From positions 992,001-1,056,000 of the forward strand of contig NC_008319.1 of assembly GCF_000014585.1 (NCBI RefSeq): DNA of 64,000 nt, written 5' to 3'. Position 1 is the stretch's first letter, and the number at the start of each line of letters is the position of its first letter. The translations under genes and the position numbers were made by a program. Positions 8,728-17,792 of the stretch are shown here, one piece after another. The notes beneath the pieces were generated by a model. That model was not told where the DNA came from. It made no database searches and saw only the letters and a list, made by a program, of their open reading frames with translations. Source of the DNA: Synechococcus sp. CC9311. GTDB lineage: Bacteria > Cyanobacteriota > Cyanobacteriia > PCC-6307 > Cyanobiaceae.

Positions 8728-9267
8728 CTATTTAGACTGAGGTGATGGAAATGTCAGCGGTATAGTCAATTCCGGAAAGGCATCAACTCTTTCCAAGTAG
8801 TACACAAGCAGTGTTACATCTCCATTGGCACTTCTGCCCAGCTGAGAGAGTCTCAATGTTTTGCTGTCTACAATGTGAATATATCCCGCGCCTCGAGTGC
8901 CTGGAGTCGTGCTTGCATAAGGAGAACGACGATCCTTGGCAGACTTGGCCTCTTGATAGGCAAGAATTTTTGGTGTAACCGTAGAAGCCAAAGCATATTC
9001 TCTCACCCTAATCTTTGACTCTAGGTTCCACCATTCGAAGTCGACCTTCCAGGCACCCATCTTTCCTATCCTGTCTATTCTCATGCATGTATTGCCACTT
9101 GAAAAATAGCTTGTATCTCCTCGGTAGGTGATCCTTGCTATGGAATTAGCTTTATTAAAAGTGCACCATTTCGTACCATCAAGCTGCTCTGCAGAATTAA
9201 CTCGAGACAACACTTGATTTGGCCAAAAGGCCATTGCTAATAGAGTTGGAATTAAAAGCCTGCGCAT
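8728..9267 (-). CDS. exported protein, unknown
   Basis: 179 residues, ATG start with signal peptide (MRRLLIPTLLAMAFW). The mature part has one cysteine pair (KWCTF, NTCMR), a tryptophan-rich region and a beta-rich C-terminus (LLVYYLERVD). It resembles small periplasmic beta proteins, but no family can be named. It is transcribed toward R1 copy C. Confidence 0.6.
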   Translation of the reverse strand: MRRLLIPTLLAMAFWPNQVLSRVNSAEQLDGTKWCTFNKANSIARITYRGDTSYFSSGNTCMRIDRIGKMGAWKVDFEWWNLESKIRVREYALASTVTPKILAYQEAKSAKDRRSPYASTTPGTRGAGYIHIVDSKTLRLSQLGRSANGDVTLLVYYLERVDAFPELTIPLTFPSPQSK

Positions 9268-9862
9268 GCTCGAATTGATGTTCAGATCTATCGGACTATA
9301 GCAACAAAAGTAAGAAAAGGTTTGATTTATGAATTGTCTAGTTTTTAAATTTTTAAAATGTCTCTTTTCTTTTAGTCGGAATATGCTATTAATCGATTAA
9401 GTAGAGTCTGCACATTTTTCAACTTGCATTCCTGGTGATCACTTTTACTGCTTAGTCTTGAGAATCTTGATCTCGTATTCGACGCAATTGATGAAATCCT
9501 TGAATGGTTCGCTCGAGTACTCGAAGAGAAGCGTAGCCTCTTTGTTTCAAGAGCTGCTGATGGCACTACTAAAGAATGAAGCCGATAGATAAAAGGCTCG
9601 CGCCAGTGTTCTGGGTGAAGCCAGCCCGTAATCCAGGTAGATATTGATCGCTTAGGGGATCAATAGGAAGCCACCTCCATGGTCTCCCTTTCAATACAAT
9701 TGGCCTTGGCTTTTTCATGCAGTTATCGCTGCAGGCTCTTGCCCATCTTGTTCACATTCTTCGTTCCGCCCCATACCCGCTGGCTTTGATCAGAAAGCCC
9801 GGCAGCATATTGAGAACGTTGTTTTGTGCCATTCGATGCGAATGGCAACAGAGCAAGTGCGT
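9268..9862. other. gene-poor stretch with R1 fragment
   Basis: No intact gene. 9540-9620 (CAAGAGCTGCTGATGGCACT...GCCGATAGATAAAAGGCTCG) is a fragment of the R1 ORF on the plus strand with internal stops. Confidence 0.45.
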
Positions 9863-10033
9863 TCAGGCGGGAGCGTTTGGGCGCCGCAACAACTGTTCAG
9901 TTTCGTCGGCCCAGATAATGGTGTCGGCTTCTCCACGAAGGACCAAACAGGCCCCAGCGAGCCGTTGATCATCTTCTGTCTGCGCTGCTAGTTGGAGCAG
10001 CTCGTCGCGCAAAGGGATTGTGTTTTTGCTCAT
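9863..10033 (-). CDS. 56-aa acidic small protein, unknown
   Basis: ATG at 10033, preceded by GGAGGAATCA about 16 bases upstream. The product is acidic and helix-prone (RDELLQLAAQTEDD) with a central LAGACLVLRGEAD stretch; cytoplasmic. The codon pattern reads as genuine and the opposite-strand ORFs look like shadows. No family recognised. Confidence 0.45.
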   Translation of the reverse strand: MSKNTIPLRDELLQLAAQTEDDQRLAGACLVLRGEADTIIWADETEQLLRRPNAPA

Positions 10034-10290
10034 GTTGTCGTTGGGGCTGATTCCTCCAGCCTCACCCCCAAACTCAGAAAGGCTGAGCCGTATGTTTCAC
10101 TGTCGTCACCTATTTGGGCATATGGCTGATGACCAGCACATTTCAAGCATCACCGTTTGCAGGAAGCACTCCTAACCAATAAAACCGATATCCCGAAACT
10201 CTGTGTCCCTGCAGGCAGGGTTACTCACGTTTTTTGGGGGGGTGCTCACTCCACCCTTCAAGTGACAATGACTGCATTCGAAGGAAATAA

Positions 10291-10488
10291 ATGAAAGGTC
10301 TTAAAGGAGTTGTTGTCGGTTCTATTGCTGGCGGTCTTTTGGGTGCGGCGTCGTTCTTCGCAGTCGACGGGCTGATGCCAAATGCGGCTGATGCTCAATA
10401 CGGCAATCCCGGATCATTGGGCTACGTGCAAGACACAGCCCCTGGAGCTTCTGGATATGTCCAAGACATAGGGGTCTTTGGCTTCTGA
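10291..10488 (+). CDS. small membrane-anchored protein, VVxGSAxGxxLGAAxFFA family
   Basis: 65 residues, ATG start. Anchor VVVGSIAGGLLGAASFFAVD (10-29) is shared with 4344-4613 and 22229-22537; the Ala-Asp-Ala-Gln after it could be a signal-peptidase site. The tail contains a duplicated GYVQD block. The leader (ACTGCATTCGAAGG) resembles that of the 22229 gene (ACTGCGTTCGATGC), so promoter and gene were duplicated together. Function unknown. Confidence 0.6.
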   Translation: MKGLKGVVVGSIAGGLLGAASFFAVDGLMPNAADAQYGNPGSLGYVQDTAPGASGYVQDIGVFGF

Positions 10489-10529
10489 GCTTTCACCACT
10501 TAGGCGGGCATCGTTTCCATATTCAGCCT

Positions 10530-10925
10530 CTAGCCTTCGTCCTGCTTTTCAGCGGCCTCGACGCATTCGTTCAACCGGTCCATATCGAACCTGAGATTGA
10601 CCTTCTTAGGCACGTGGAAGCTGCTGGAAACGAAATCAGGATTCCGCCGCTTCGTTCCTGGATTCACCGCCTTCGATAGCTCGGTCTTCTTTTTGGTGAC
10701 AAGTGGCTCACTCTTGCTTGGATTCACCAGCTGTGATGCTTGGGTGGGCCAGTGGAGCGAGTAACCGCTTACTTCACCAACCGGGTAATTTCCCCGCCTT
10801 CTAAAGAAGCTGAGGTTGCGCTCCTTAGGCGTCCTGGCTATCCAGAGGAACACAATTAGTGAGAGCAGTATCGTGGTGCGTAGAAATAGCGCCACGAAAG
10901 CAAAGGCTGCAGCGATACTCAACAT
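10530..10925 (-). CDS. membrane-anchored basic protein, unknown
   Basis: 131 residues from ATG 10925. A long hydrophobic N-terminus (about 1-30, LFLRTTILLSLIVFLWIA) is followed by a lysine- and arginine-rich soluble domain. Likely one or two membrane helices with a cytoplasmic tail. Convergent with the small membrane protein to the left. No family recognised. Confidence 0.5.
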   Translation of the reverse strand: MLSIAAAFAFVALFLRTTILLSLIVFLWIARTPKERNLSFFRRRGNYPVGEVSGYSLHWPTQASQLVNPSKSEPLVTKKKTELSKAVNPGTKRRNPDFVSSSFHVPKKVNLRFDMDRLNECVEAAEKQDEG

Positions 10926-11137
10926 GCCGTTAATCAAAAATTGAAGGAGAGTTTTTACAAGGAGCTCATTGGATTGTCCAATCGATATTTTGATCTAGCT
11001 TTATTTAAGTGGGCAAGCAGATGTATAGAGCTCATAGGGCTATTTCATTGCTCTCTTGTTATATGTTACAAGCAAAAACCACATATGTACCTCTTGTGAA
11101 TGCGGTAAGGCGAAAATTGTGTATTGCTATCAATCAA

Positions 11138-11605
11138 ATGAATACAAAGCCATTTGCAGACGTGACACTGCTATTAGCAAGAGTTCTTGTTTCCCTTTTA
11201 ATGCTTCACCATGGCATTGAAAAATTATCAGATGTTGATGGGTTTACGTCATTCATTGTTGATAATTATTTTTCATACCTTCCTTTTGATCATTCGTATT
11301 GGACTCGTCTTGCCGCTTATACACAAATTTTCGGCTCTTTCTTCTTGATAATTGGCATCTTTACACGTGCCTCGCTTCTTGGATTGTCATCAACGATGCT
11401 ATTTGCTCTGGTTTTTCACTTTAGTGATACAGGGTTGCAGGGTGCTCCGCTTGGAATTGTTGATGCCCATAACTATGAATTTGAAGCATCATCTTTGTAT
11501 TTATTATTATATGCACTGATGTTAGTTTTTGGGTCTGGTGGTTACTCGTTGATTGCTGCTGTTAGGAGTAAGATTTCAGATTCAATACTGCGTTGGATCG
11601 TGTGA
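11138..11605 (+). CDS. DoxX-like four-helix membrane protein
   Basis: 155 residues from ATG 11138 (the frame extends upstream but without DoxX features). Four hydrophobic helices with the family's early LLLARVLVSLLMLHHGIEKL segment, and FEASSLYLLLYALMLVFG before the C-terminal helix, as in DoxX/MauE-like quinone-linked membrane proteins. Some relatives are subunits of thiosulfate:quinone oxidoreductase, but no thiosulfate genes are present. Standalone gene; biochemical role unknown. Confidence 0.65.
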   Translation: MNTKPFADVTLLLARVLVSLLMLHHGIEKLSDVDGFTSFIVDNYFSYLPFDHSYWTRLAAYTQIFGSFFLIIGIFTRASLLGLSSTMLFALVFHFSDTGLQGAPLGIVDAHNYEFEASSLYLLLYALMLVFGSGGYSLIAAVRSKISDSILRWIV

Positions 11606-11809
11606 TCGCGCTAACTATCGGCCATCAAAAACTACTCTAATTGTTATTTTGTATGAAAATTCTAGAATCCCTGTTCAGTTATTTGAGTGGTTACTGTCTC
11701 TAGTGTGAATACTATTTATGGCACCTCTGAGTGAGCTGTTGAGACTGATCGTGCAGATCAGTGATGTTGCTCACACACTCTCTCCTACAAGACTAGATGC
11801 TTATATCAA

Positions 11810-12078
11810 GCTTCCAAGTCATAAGCCTGTCCCTTTCCACTTCAACCAATAACGGCACCCCCCATTCCGATTCCACCTCAGCGGCTTACTTTCCTCCCGA
11901 GCTGTTTAATCTCAAGGGCAAGCCAAGCCTTGTCATCATCAGCATCGTTGGCTCTAAGCGCAATCAGCAGCTTCTGAAATAGAGCCAGCGAAATCTGAGT
12001 GTGGAGGGTCATTCGTAGGAGTTACCTGCTTAAAGTATTCGTCGCAGCAATAAAAAAACCGCTCGTGGCTGGGCCGTA
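11810..12078 (-). repeat. R1 unit, copy D
   Basis: Whole unit on the minus strand: decayed hairpin (12046-12075, imperfect stem), the GAATACTTTAAGCAG block, then the frameshifted ORF. Aligns end to end with the intact copy at 32289-32552. Confidence 0.6.
11878..12012 (-). pseudogene. R1 ORF, copy D (frameshifted)
   Basis: ATG at 12012 opens MTLHTQISLALF and reaches a stop after 44 codons. The remainder (VESEW, PLLVEVERDRL) continues in another frame to about 11810. The hairpin (GCTCGTGGC within 12046-12075) lies just upstream on the same strand. Confidence 0.55.
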
Positions 12079-12099
12079 AATGTGTAGTGGAGTAAGCAG

Positions 12100-12309
12100 T
12101 TAGTTTATGCAACTACTTTGAGTAACGACAAGACCAAAAAAAGTAAATGCTGAAGCACCTGCTACAATCCAAACTTGCCTTGCAAAAAGCCCTTTCTTTT
12201 TAGACTCTTTTGCTGAGTAGATAATTGCTGTATGATGAATAGTTCCGTAGAACATTAAAGCAATTGAAATGAGACTGATTTGGACGATGACCTTAAGAAA
12301 TTCTCCCAT
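12100..12309 (-). CDS. 69-aa two-span membrane protein
   Basis: ATG start. Two hydrophobic segments (VIVQISLISIALMFYGTI; VWIVAGASAFTFFGLVV) separated by a basic loop (SAKESKKKG). Codon use resembles neighbouring real genes. No family recognised. Confidence 0.4.
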   Translation of the reverse strand: MGEFLKVIVQISLISIALMFYGTIHHTAIIYSAKESKKKGLFARQVWIVAGASAFTFFGLVVTQSSCIN

Positions 12310-12721
12310 AAGGCTTTATGACATTGCATAAGTTTGATGTGTGGAGTGTAGACACTGTGGAGCGAGCAGACAAGAGCAAATGGAAATATGTAGCCTAAAA
12401 TGAATGCATTGTAAAAGGAGAACTGAAGAGCCCCGTGAATGTTGAAGGCATCATGTCTCATCATGGATGGACTCTGTTGTGACGTGCATTGGGATTAGAT
12501 GTTATGCAGGACTTGTTATGATCTGCAAATGTTGCGCATCAAATTAGATAAATGCAGAAAATTTTTCAAATAAAATGAATTCATGATCTAGTTCTAAAAT
12601 CACACTATCGTGAAACGATTGAGCAGATGGTTTGTGTTTTTTATGGACATGCCTGGTAAAAAACAAACATACTGTTGCTAGTTCTCAGTTTAAGCTACTT
12701 TATTCATTCAAAGCTGCAATT

Positions 12722-13096
12722 ATGAGTGGACTTGATTTACTTTCTGGATTGGTTGGTTCAAGTTTTATTTTCTGGATTGTTATAGGATTGATAGCGCATG
12801 CAAAGTGGATTCAAAAATTACTTAAGATTGAATCATTGAAAATAACTACTCAAAATCTAGCCATAGAGAAACATGGATATATTTCAATCAAGCCGTCAAA
12901 TAGGAGATTTTATGCCAAACGTGGTTTTGTCTATGGCTATTGGGACAGTGAGACTGAATCAAGTGAATTGCCAATTGAAGGTCAGGATAGTCCGAAAATT
13001 TTTAATCTAGCTAGTATTAATTTGATTGCATTTACATCTGTTTTCTTTTTAATAGCTGCATCAAAAGGGCTATTCAGTATTATAGGAGTTGATTAA
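12722..13096 (+). CDS. membrane protein, unknown
   Basis: 124 residues from ATG 12722. Hydrophobic N-terminus (SSFIFWIVIGLIAHA), a basic soluble middle (KHGYISIKPSNRRF), and a C-terminal hydrophobic helix (LIAFTSVFFLIAASKG). Two membrane spans predicted by eye. AT-rich, as are its flanks. No family recognised. Confidence 0.45.
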   Translation: MSGLDLLSGLVGSSFIFWIVIGLIAHAKWIQKLLKIESLKITTQNLAIEKHGYISIKPSNRRFYAKRGFVYGYWDSETESSELPIEGQDSPKIFNLASINLIAFTSVFFLIAASKGLFSIIGVD

Positions 13097-13432
13097 CGTT
13101 TTCGAATCGAATAAGCTGATTGATTCAGTGGTTGAATAGTTTAAGAATGGCTAAATCAGTCCAGTTTGTCTTGTAATCTTAATGAGCCTTGCTGCAATGC
13201 TTATTTGGCATGCTGGAGTTGCTGTAGTGTGAGTTTCGGCTTTGCTGGTGGTTTATTGATAATGGGTTTGATGTAATTGGTTGGGATGAGCTGATAAGAA
13301 CAAATGAATAATGATGCCTTTTCTGCTTCATTCATTCCGTTTAAATTCTTGTTTTAGTGGTCTTATTTATCTGATTGTTGCTAAATCTTGCCAGGAATAT
13401 CATCGCTGTACTTGATTTTAATCTTCCAGGCG
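13097..13432. other. gene-poor stretch
   Basis: No credible ORF or hairpin terminator recognised downstream of the first barrel gene (which ends at 13433). Confidence 0.4.
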
Positions 13433-14353
13433 TTAGCCAAAGCAGCAGTCGTGTACCCGTACCTCCCGGTTGATTGGCGTTGATGTTAAAACGTTGATCA
13501 CAGGTTGTTGCTGTACTTCTTTTCGCTGTGCTGTTGTATTTGCACCACCAAAGCGAATCTTAATATCGGCTGAAATTCTTGTTTCAAATGCTTCGTCGTA
13601 GGAGATGTTCATTCCTGCTGTTAATCCATTGCTGATTTGATACGCAACTCGTCCAAGCACACCAGAACCATCAGCACTTCCTAAATCACCCTTTTGGTAG
13701 TAGTACCCAACAGAAGCATTCACCACTGGGGTTATGAAATAACCAACATCAAGCCCGTAGGTGTCAAGTGCTCCTCCATCATAGACACTGTTCAGCTGCT
13801 GTTCGGTATCACCAATAGGAAATAAGATATACGCATTAAAGTTCAAACTGTCAGAGACTGCTTCCGCGTTGAAAGCAAACTGCTGGAAGAACACACTGCG
13901 CTTATTGCTGACTTTGACTCCTGTATCAGCATCACCTGTATTCATGGGGCGGCTGTCATAACCAGCATTCAGCCCATACATCCAGCTGCGATCACTATTA
14001 AGCCAGCGATAACCAAGCCGTGATGAGGTGCTGATTGTGGTCCCAGCGACCTTGGTGTTGATGATGCTGCTGTCGTTGCCGGAATCAGCAAAGTTGACGT
14101 TCGCCAATGCATCAAAGAAGAAAACGCTGTTCTCGCCAACAGACAGTGGAAGGAACCCGCCAATGCCTGCTTGATTCGGTGTTCCTGCGCCTTGCAGTGC
14201 TCCTTGAAACCCAAAGGTGGGCTTGACCACATCCTTAAGGCTGATGCTCATCACACCAAGATCATCCGCACTGCCGTCTTCTTGAGCAATGGCAGGCAGA
14301 GCAGCAACAGAGATGGCAGAAGCCAACAGGCCCAGGGAGAGTCGACTCAGCAT
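13433..14353 (-). CDS. outer-membrane beta-barrel protein, copy 1
   Basis: 306 residues with a signal peptide (MLSRLSLGLLASAISVAALPAIA). The mature part is beta-rich with alternating hydrophobic residues. Blocks such as SRLGYRWLNSDRSWMYGLNA and YFITPVVNASVGYYYQKG resemble the barrel domain of inverse autotransporters (intimin/invasin-like), but there is no passenger domain. It ends VRVHDCCFG. Nearly identical to the gene directly upstream (14556-15503); differences cluster after residue 260. A pore or surface role in the outer membrane is likely. A carbohydrate-porin-like function cannot be excluded. Confidence 0.65.
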   Translation of the reverse strand: MLSRLSLGLLASAISVAALPAIAQEDGSADDLGVMSISLKDVVKPTFGFQGALQGAGTPNQAGIGGFLPLSVGENSVFFFDALANVNFADSGNDSSIINTKVAGTTISTSSRLGYRWLNSDRSWMYGLNAGYDSRPMNTGDADTGVKVSNKRSVFFQQFAFNAEAVSDSLNFNAYILFPIGDTEQQLNSVYDGGALDTYGLDVGYFITPVVNASVGYYYQKGDLGSADGSGVLGRVAYQISNGLTAGMNISYDEAFETRISADIKIRFGGANTTAQRKEVQQQPVINVLTSTPINREVRVHDCCFG

Positions 14354-14448
14354 TGGGCGTTTATTAGATGCCGCAAAGATGCCTTGCTTTTGCTGGTGAT
14401 GCCAGATGCAGTGGGCAGTTTCAGCTTTGTTGCTCTTCAGTCGGCAAT

Positions 14449-14472
14449 ATAAAAACCCGCTCGTGGCGGGGC
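14449..14472 (-). terminator. terminator of barrel copy 2 (R1-type hairpin)
   Basis: On the minus strand CCCGCCACGAGCGGG then a T-run, about 85 bases after the stop of barrel copy 2. The stem and loop are the R1 hairpin type. Confidence 0.65.
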
Positions 14473-14555
14473 TGCAAAACTCCTGGCTGAAACCTTTATT
14501 TTAGCGATCTCGTTTTATCTATTTTCTGCTCAATCGTGCTAGTAAGCTCATCAAT

Positions 14556-15503
14556 TTAATTATTGGAGTCATCTTCTGGCGTATCGTCATAGCAGCAGTC
14601 GTGTACCCTTACCTCCCGGTTGATTGGCGTTGATGTTAAAACGTTGATCACAGGTTGTTGTTGTACTTCTTTTTGCTGCGCTGTTGTCTTTGGTCCATCA
14701 AAGCGAACTTTAAAGTCTGCTGAAACTTTGGTTTCAAATGCTTCGTCGTAGGAGATGTTCATTCCTGCTGTTAATCCATTGCTGATTTGATACTCAACTC
14801 GTCCAAGTACACCAGAACCATCAGCACTTCCTAAATCACCCTTTTGGTAGTAGTACCCAACAGAAGCATTCACCACTGGGGTTATGAAATAACCAACATC
14901 AAGCCCGTAGGTGTCAAGTGCTCCTCCATCATAGACACTGTTCAGCTGCTGTTCGGTATCACCAATAGGAAATAAGATATACGTATTAAAGTTCAAACTG
15001 TCAGAGACTGCTTCCGCGTTGAAAGCAAACTGCTGGAAGAACACACTGCGCTTATTGCTGACTTTGACTCCTGTATCAGCATCACCTGTATTCATGGGGC
15101 GGCTGTCATAACCAGCAGTCAGCCCATACATCCAGCTGCGATCACTATTAAGCCAGCGATAACCAAGCCGTGATGAGGTGCTGATCGTGGTCCCAGCGAC
15201 CTTGGTGTTGATGATGCTGCTGTCGTTGCCGGAATCAGCAAAGTTGACGTTCGCCAATGCATCAAAGAAGAAAACGCTGTTCTCGCCAACAGACAGTGGA
15301 AGGAACCCGCCGATGCCTGCTTGATTCGGTGTTCCTGCGCCTTGCAGTGCTCCTTGAAACCCAAAGGTCGGCTTGACCACATCTTTAAGGCTGATGCTCA
15401 TCACACCAAGATCATCCGCACTGCCGTCTTCTTGAGCAATGGCAGGCAGAGCAGCAACAGAGATGGCAGAAGCCAACAGGCCCAGGGAGAGTCGACTCAG
15501 CAT
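14556..15503 (-). CDS. outer-membrane beta-barrel protein, copy 2
   Basis: 315 residues from ATG 15503 (the reading frame extends 17 codons further up but the signal peptide starts at MLSRL). Same signal peptide and barrel as copy 1. Substitutions are few until the C-terminal 60 residues (for example SADFKVRFDG against SADIKIRFGG), and the tail is longer (HDCCYDDTPEDDSNN). The repeat period is about 1150 bp, and some 45 bp of 5' flank are also shared, so this is a recent tandem duplication or is kept alike by gene conversion. A 32-bp palindrome lies 87 bases upstream. Confidence 0.65.
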   Translation of the reverse strand: MLSRLSLGLLASAISVAALPAIAQEDGSADDLGVMSISLKDVVKPTFGFQGALQGAGTPNQAGIGGFLPLSVGENSVFFFDALANVNFADSGNDSSIINTKVAGTTISTSSRLGYRWLNSDRSWMYGLTAGYDSRPMNTGDADTGVKVSNKRSVFFQQFAFNAEAVSDSLNFNTYILFPIGDTEQQLNSVYDGGALDTYGLDVGYFITPVVNASVGYYYQKGDLGSADGSGVLGRVEYQISNGLTAGMNISYDEAFETKVSADFKVRFDGPKTTAQQKEVQQQPVINVLTSTPINREVRVHDCCYDDTPEDDSNN

Positions 15504-15589
15504 TGGGCGTTTATTAGATGTCCTAAGGATGCCTTGCTTTTGCTGGTGATGCACAGTTTTGGCGAAGACGTCATGTTAGATCGTGATCA

Positions 15590-15621
15590 ACTCTTTGGGA
15601 GTTGGCCAACTCCCAAAGAGT
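15590..15621. promoter_or_regulatory. 32-bp perfect palindrome upstream of barrel copy 2
   Basis: ACTCTTTGGGAGTTGG is followed at once by its exact reverse complement, with no loop. No T-run on either strand, so not an ordinary terminator. It could be an operator or a leader hairpin for the barrel gene, as a 5' untranslated element on the minus strand. Confidence 0.55.
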
Positions 15622-15770
15622 GTGTATTGAAGAATGAAAAGACTATGAATCCCATCCAAGAAGCTCTTGATTCATGAAATCTATTCGGACGGGTCTTCCA
15701 TGCCTACTGACCAAGTTTTGCCGCAAAAGACTACAAATCTGCTCTTATAGCCTTTTCTGCTGAATCAAAA

Positions 15771-16058
15771 GTGGTTGTTTTTGATCGCAGTCGTTCGAAA
15801 CATCTGGAAGTTCAGCCAATAGATTTCGTTTTGGCTTTGGAGGAAAATGTTTGTGGCGCAAAATTTACGATCAATAACAGCAACTCTGAATTTCATTCAG
15901 GGTCTCTTTTTGTTGATGGAGACTGGATTAAGAAAGGAGTGTCTATTCTTACTTCTGCCGATTTTTTACCGCAGGTGCTGATGTTTCTATCAGTCTACTG
16001 GTCGTTACTTCGACGGCACCCATTGATGGATGAGAATTCTTCTACTACCAAAATTTAA
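15771..16058 (+). CDS. doubtful 95-aa ORF
   Basis: Open frame with mixed hydrophobic and charged residues (FVDGDWIKKG, FLPQVLMFLSVYW). The start is weakly supported and the frame ends inside the tail of the opposite gene. It may be a decayed gene. Nothing recognised. Confidence 0.25.
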   Translation: MVVFDRSRSKHLEVQPIDFVLALEENVCGAKFTINNSNSEFHSGSLFVDGDWIKKGVSILTSADFLPQVLMFLSVYWSLLRRHPLMDENSSTTKI

Positions 16059-16414
16059 TATGCGCAAACCTCAAAGTCAGAACCTGTCCAGCAAGCTGGA
16101 TCTTGTTGACTTCTTTTTGCTGGACCCCACCTGCTGTTATTTCCGTGTGATGTCAATCCGCGAACTTCCGCAACCCCTGGCGATAATACATAAACACTTA
16201 CTTGCGTGATTGAAGGTATTATTTCGCCCTCACTTTTTCTAATTCTGAAACTTCCCTTCTTGTCTTTGCTAAACAAACATGTGCCTGAATATTTCACAAT
16301 GCTCAAATCAGGCCCACCTCTTATAATGCATTCAGTATTCTTTTCATTTGCGTAAATTGGATTCAAAAGCAAAAAGGATGCAGTTACCAAGAAAATTGAA
16401 TTTAAAAGTTTCAC
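16055..16414 (-). CDS. exported protein, unknown
   Basis: 119 residues from GTG 16414. Signal peptide (MKLLNSIFLVTASFLLLNPIYA). The mature part is small and beta-rich with four cysteines (TECIIR, GTCLFS, PACWTG, EVCAY), probably two disulfides. Periplasmic or secreted. The downstream end overlaps the opposite-strand ORF by four bases. No family recognised. Confidence 0.6.
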   Translation of the reverse strand: MKLLNSIFLVTASFLLLNPIYANEKNTECIIRGGPDLSIVKYSGTCLFSKDKKGSFRIRKSEGEIIPSITQVSVYVLSPGVAEVRGLTSHGNNSRWGPAKRSQQDPACWTGSDFEVCAY

Positions 16415-16876
16415 TTGTTTTTTGTGATGTGTGAGTTGTTCTGTCGCGATATTGATAGTGATGTACGCGCTCGCTCCTTTTCCCTTTCGGGTGTTGTGTC
16501 GCTTCTCCGCCCATTTGGTCGCCAGGTCGACTGGTGACCAATTTCAGGCCGATCTGCTTCCGCACCGGCTAGATGCAAGCAATGGTCGATCCGCTCAAGT
16601 GAGGTTATGACATGTGTCATAAGAAGGTTTCACTCAGGAGCCATCTCACAGCAGTCTGCTAAGGGAAATAACGCCACACAGTGCGGGGCAATTAACTCAC
16701 CAAGATGTGTGTGTGGCTCGTCGGTTGAAAATTTTGTCTGGGATAGATGCAGCATCAAAGTGCTCTGGCTGCTTTTGAGAGAACGGCAGGAGCCCTCTAA
16801 GCCTCAGCACTTCGCGGATATGGAATCCAGGTCCAATCGGTGCATGGCAATCACAAAAGCAGTTCTACAGCAAGAC
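16415..16876. other. gene-poor stretch
   Basis: Several overlapping ORFs on both strands, none with credible composition. No terminator or RNA recognised. Confidence 0.4.
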
Positions 16877-17569
16877 TTAAGAGACTTGGCGATTCTCTAG
16901 TGGCGTGGTATCCCAGCCGATGGGGTGCATCGGAATCACCTGGCCACGTTTGGGGGCAAGCTCGGCAATCTCCTCACAAGCCTGGGTGTAGGCATGCCAA
17001 CCGATCATGCGGCGAGGGTCAGATTTGCCCGCCGCAGAAACTGCTTGATCCACGGTGACGCCAGCATTCTCTGCTTTTTCAAAAGCAGAGAGCAGGGGGA
17101 TTTGCGCACGCAGAACTGAAATCCCTGCGGCCTCAAGCGCCTGACGAATCTCACGCGTAGCTTTGGCCTTGCGCGAGTCCACCTTCACAAGCAAGGCAGC
17201 AAAAGGAACATTGAATTGTTTGAGATGTTCGGCCATCTCCAAAGTCAATTCCAACGAGCGCGTCTGAGCAGCGGTGGGAAGAATGATCACATCAGCGCCA
17301 TCCACCAGATTTTTAATTTCCTCTTGGCTGCTGCTGGCTTGCCCATCAGTGACCACCACCTCGGAATAACGCGTGGCCTTGGCCGCCGCTTCGATCGGGG
17401 CCACGTCAAAGTTCAATAACCCACGGGACCCATAGGCACTGGCCGAACGATTACGGTCGGCATCAACCAAAACCACTGATTGGTATTGATTTGACCAAAT
17501 CGCCGCCAAATGAACACTGGTGCAGGTTTTGGCCACACCACCTTTCTGACCGAAAACTGTTACGAACAT
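16877..17569 (-). CDS. orphan ParA/MinD-family ATPase
   Basis: 230 residues from ATG 17569. Deviant Walker A GQKGGVAKT (7-15) with the signature lysine K9; the A' region is LVDADRN; switch-like VVVTDGQ replaces the usual Walker B Asp-Thr-Pro, which may weaken hydrolysis. ParA proteins move DNA or protein cargo along the nucleoid. No ParB or clear parS is adjacent, only a 38-codon ORF just upstream on the same strand. Orphan ParAs may partition a plasmid remnant, carboxysomes or other cargo; the cargo is unknown here. Confidence 0.8.
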   Translation of the reverse strand: MFVTVFGQKGGVAKTCTSVHLAAIWSNQYQSVVLVDADRNRSASAYGSRGLLNFDVAPIEAAAKATRYSEVVVTDGQASSSQEEIKNLVDGADVIILPTAAQTRSLELTLEMAEHLKQFNVPFAALLVKVDSRKAKATREIRQALEAAGISVLRAQIPLLSAFEKAENAGVTVDQAVSAAGKSDPRRMIGWHAYTQACEEIAELAPKRGQVIPMHPIGWDTTPLENRQVS

Positions 17570-17599
17570 CACATCGAGCCAATGGGCGCTTTATACCGC

Positions 17600-17716
17600 T
17601 TATTGCACAGCGGGCAACCTGATAGTTCCAATCGCGTTGTTTTCCGTGCCTAATGCAACGCTATCCCGTGCGATCTGTTCAAGCTGCTGAATCTTGGCAT
17701 CCAGCACCACCTTCAT
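17600..17716 (-). CDS. 38-aa ORF upstream of parA-like gene
   Basis: ATG 17716, stop 30 bases before the ParA start, same strand. The product is a short helix (VVLDAKIQQLEQIARDS) then ALGTENNAIGTI. Its spacing of residues resembles the start of the broken R2 frame near 24839 (VEALDQIEARIARFLSR, NQAI). It could be a small partner of the ATPase or a truncated gene. Confidence 0.35.
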   Translation of the reverse strand: MKVVLDAKIQQLEQIARDSVALGTENNAIGTIRLPAVQ

Positions 17717-17792
17717 GCACAGGTGTCTTCGGGTCAGTCAAACGGCATAAGGGATTCATGCCTATTCTGCTGGTATCGGTCTGATATGAGTC

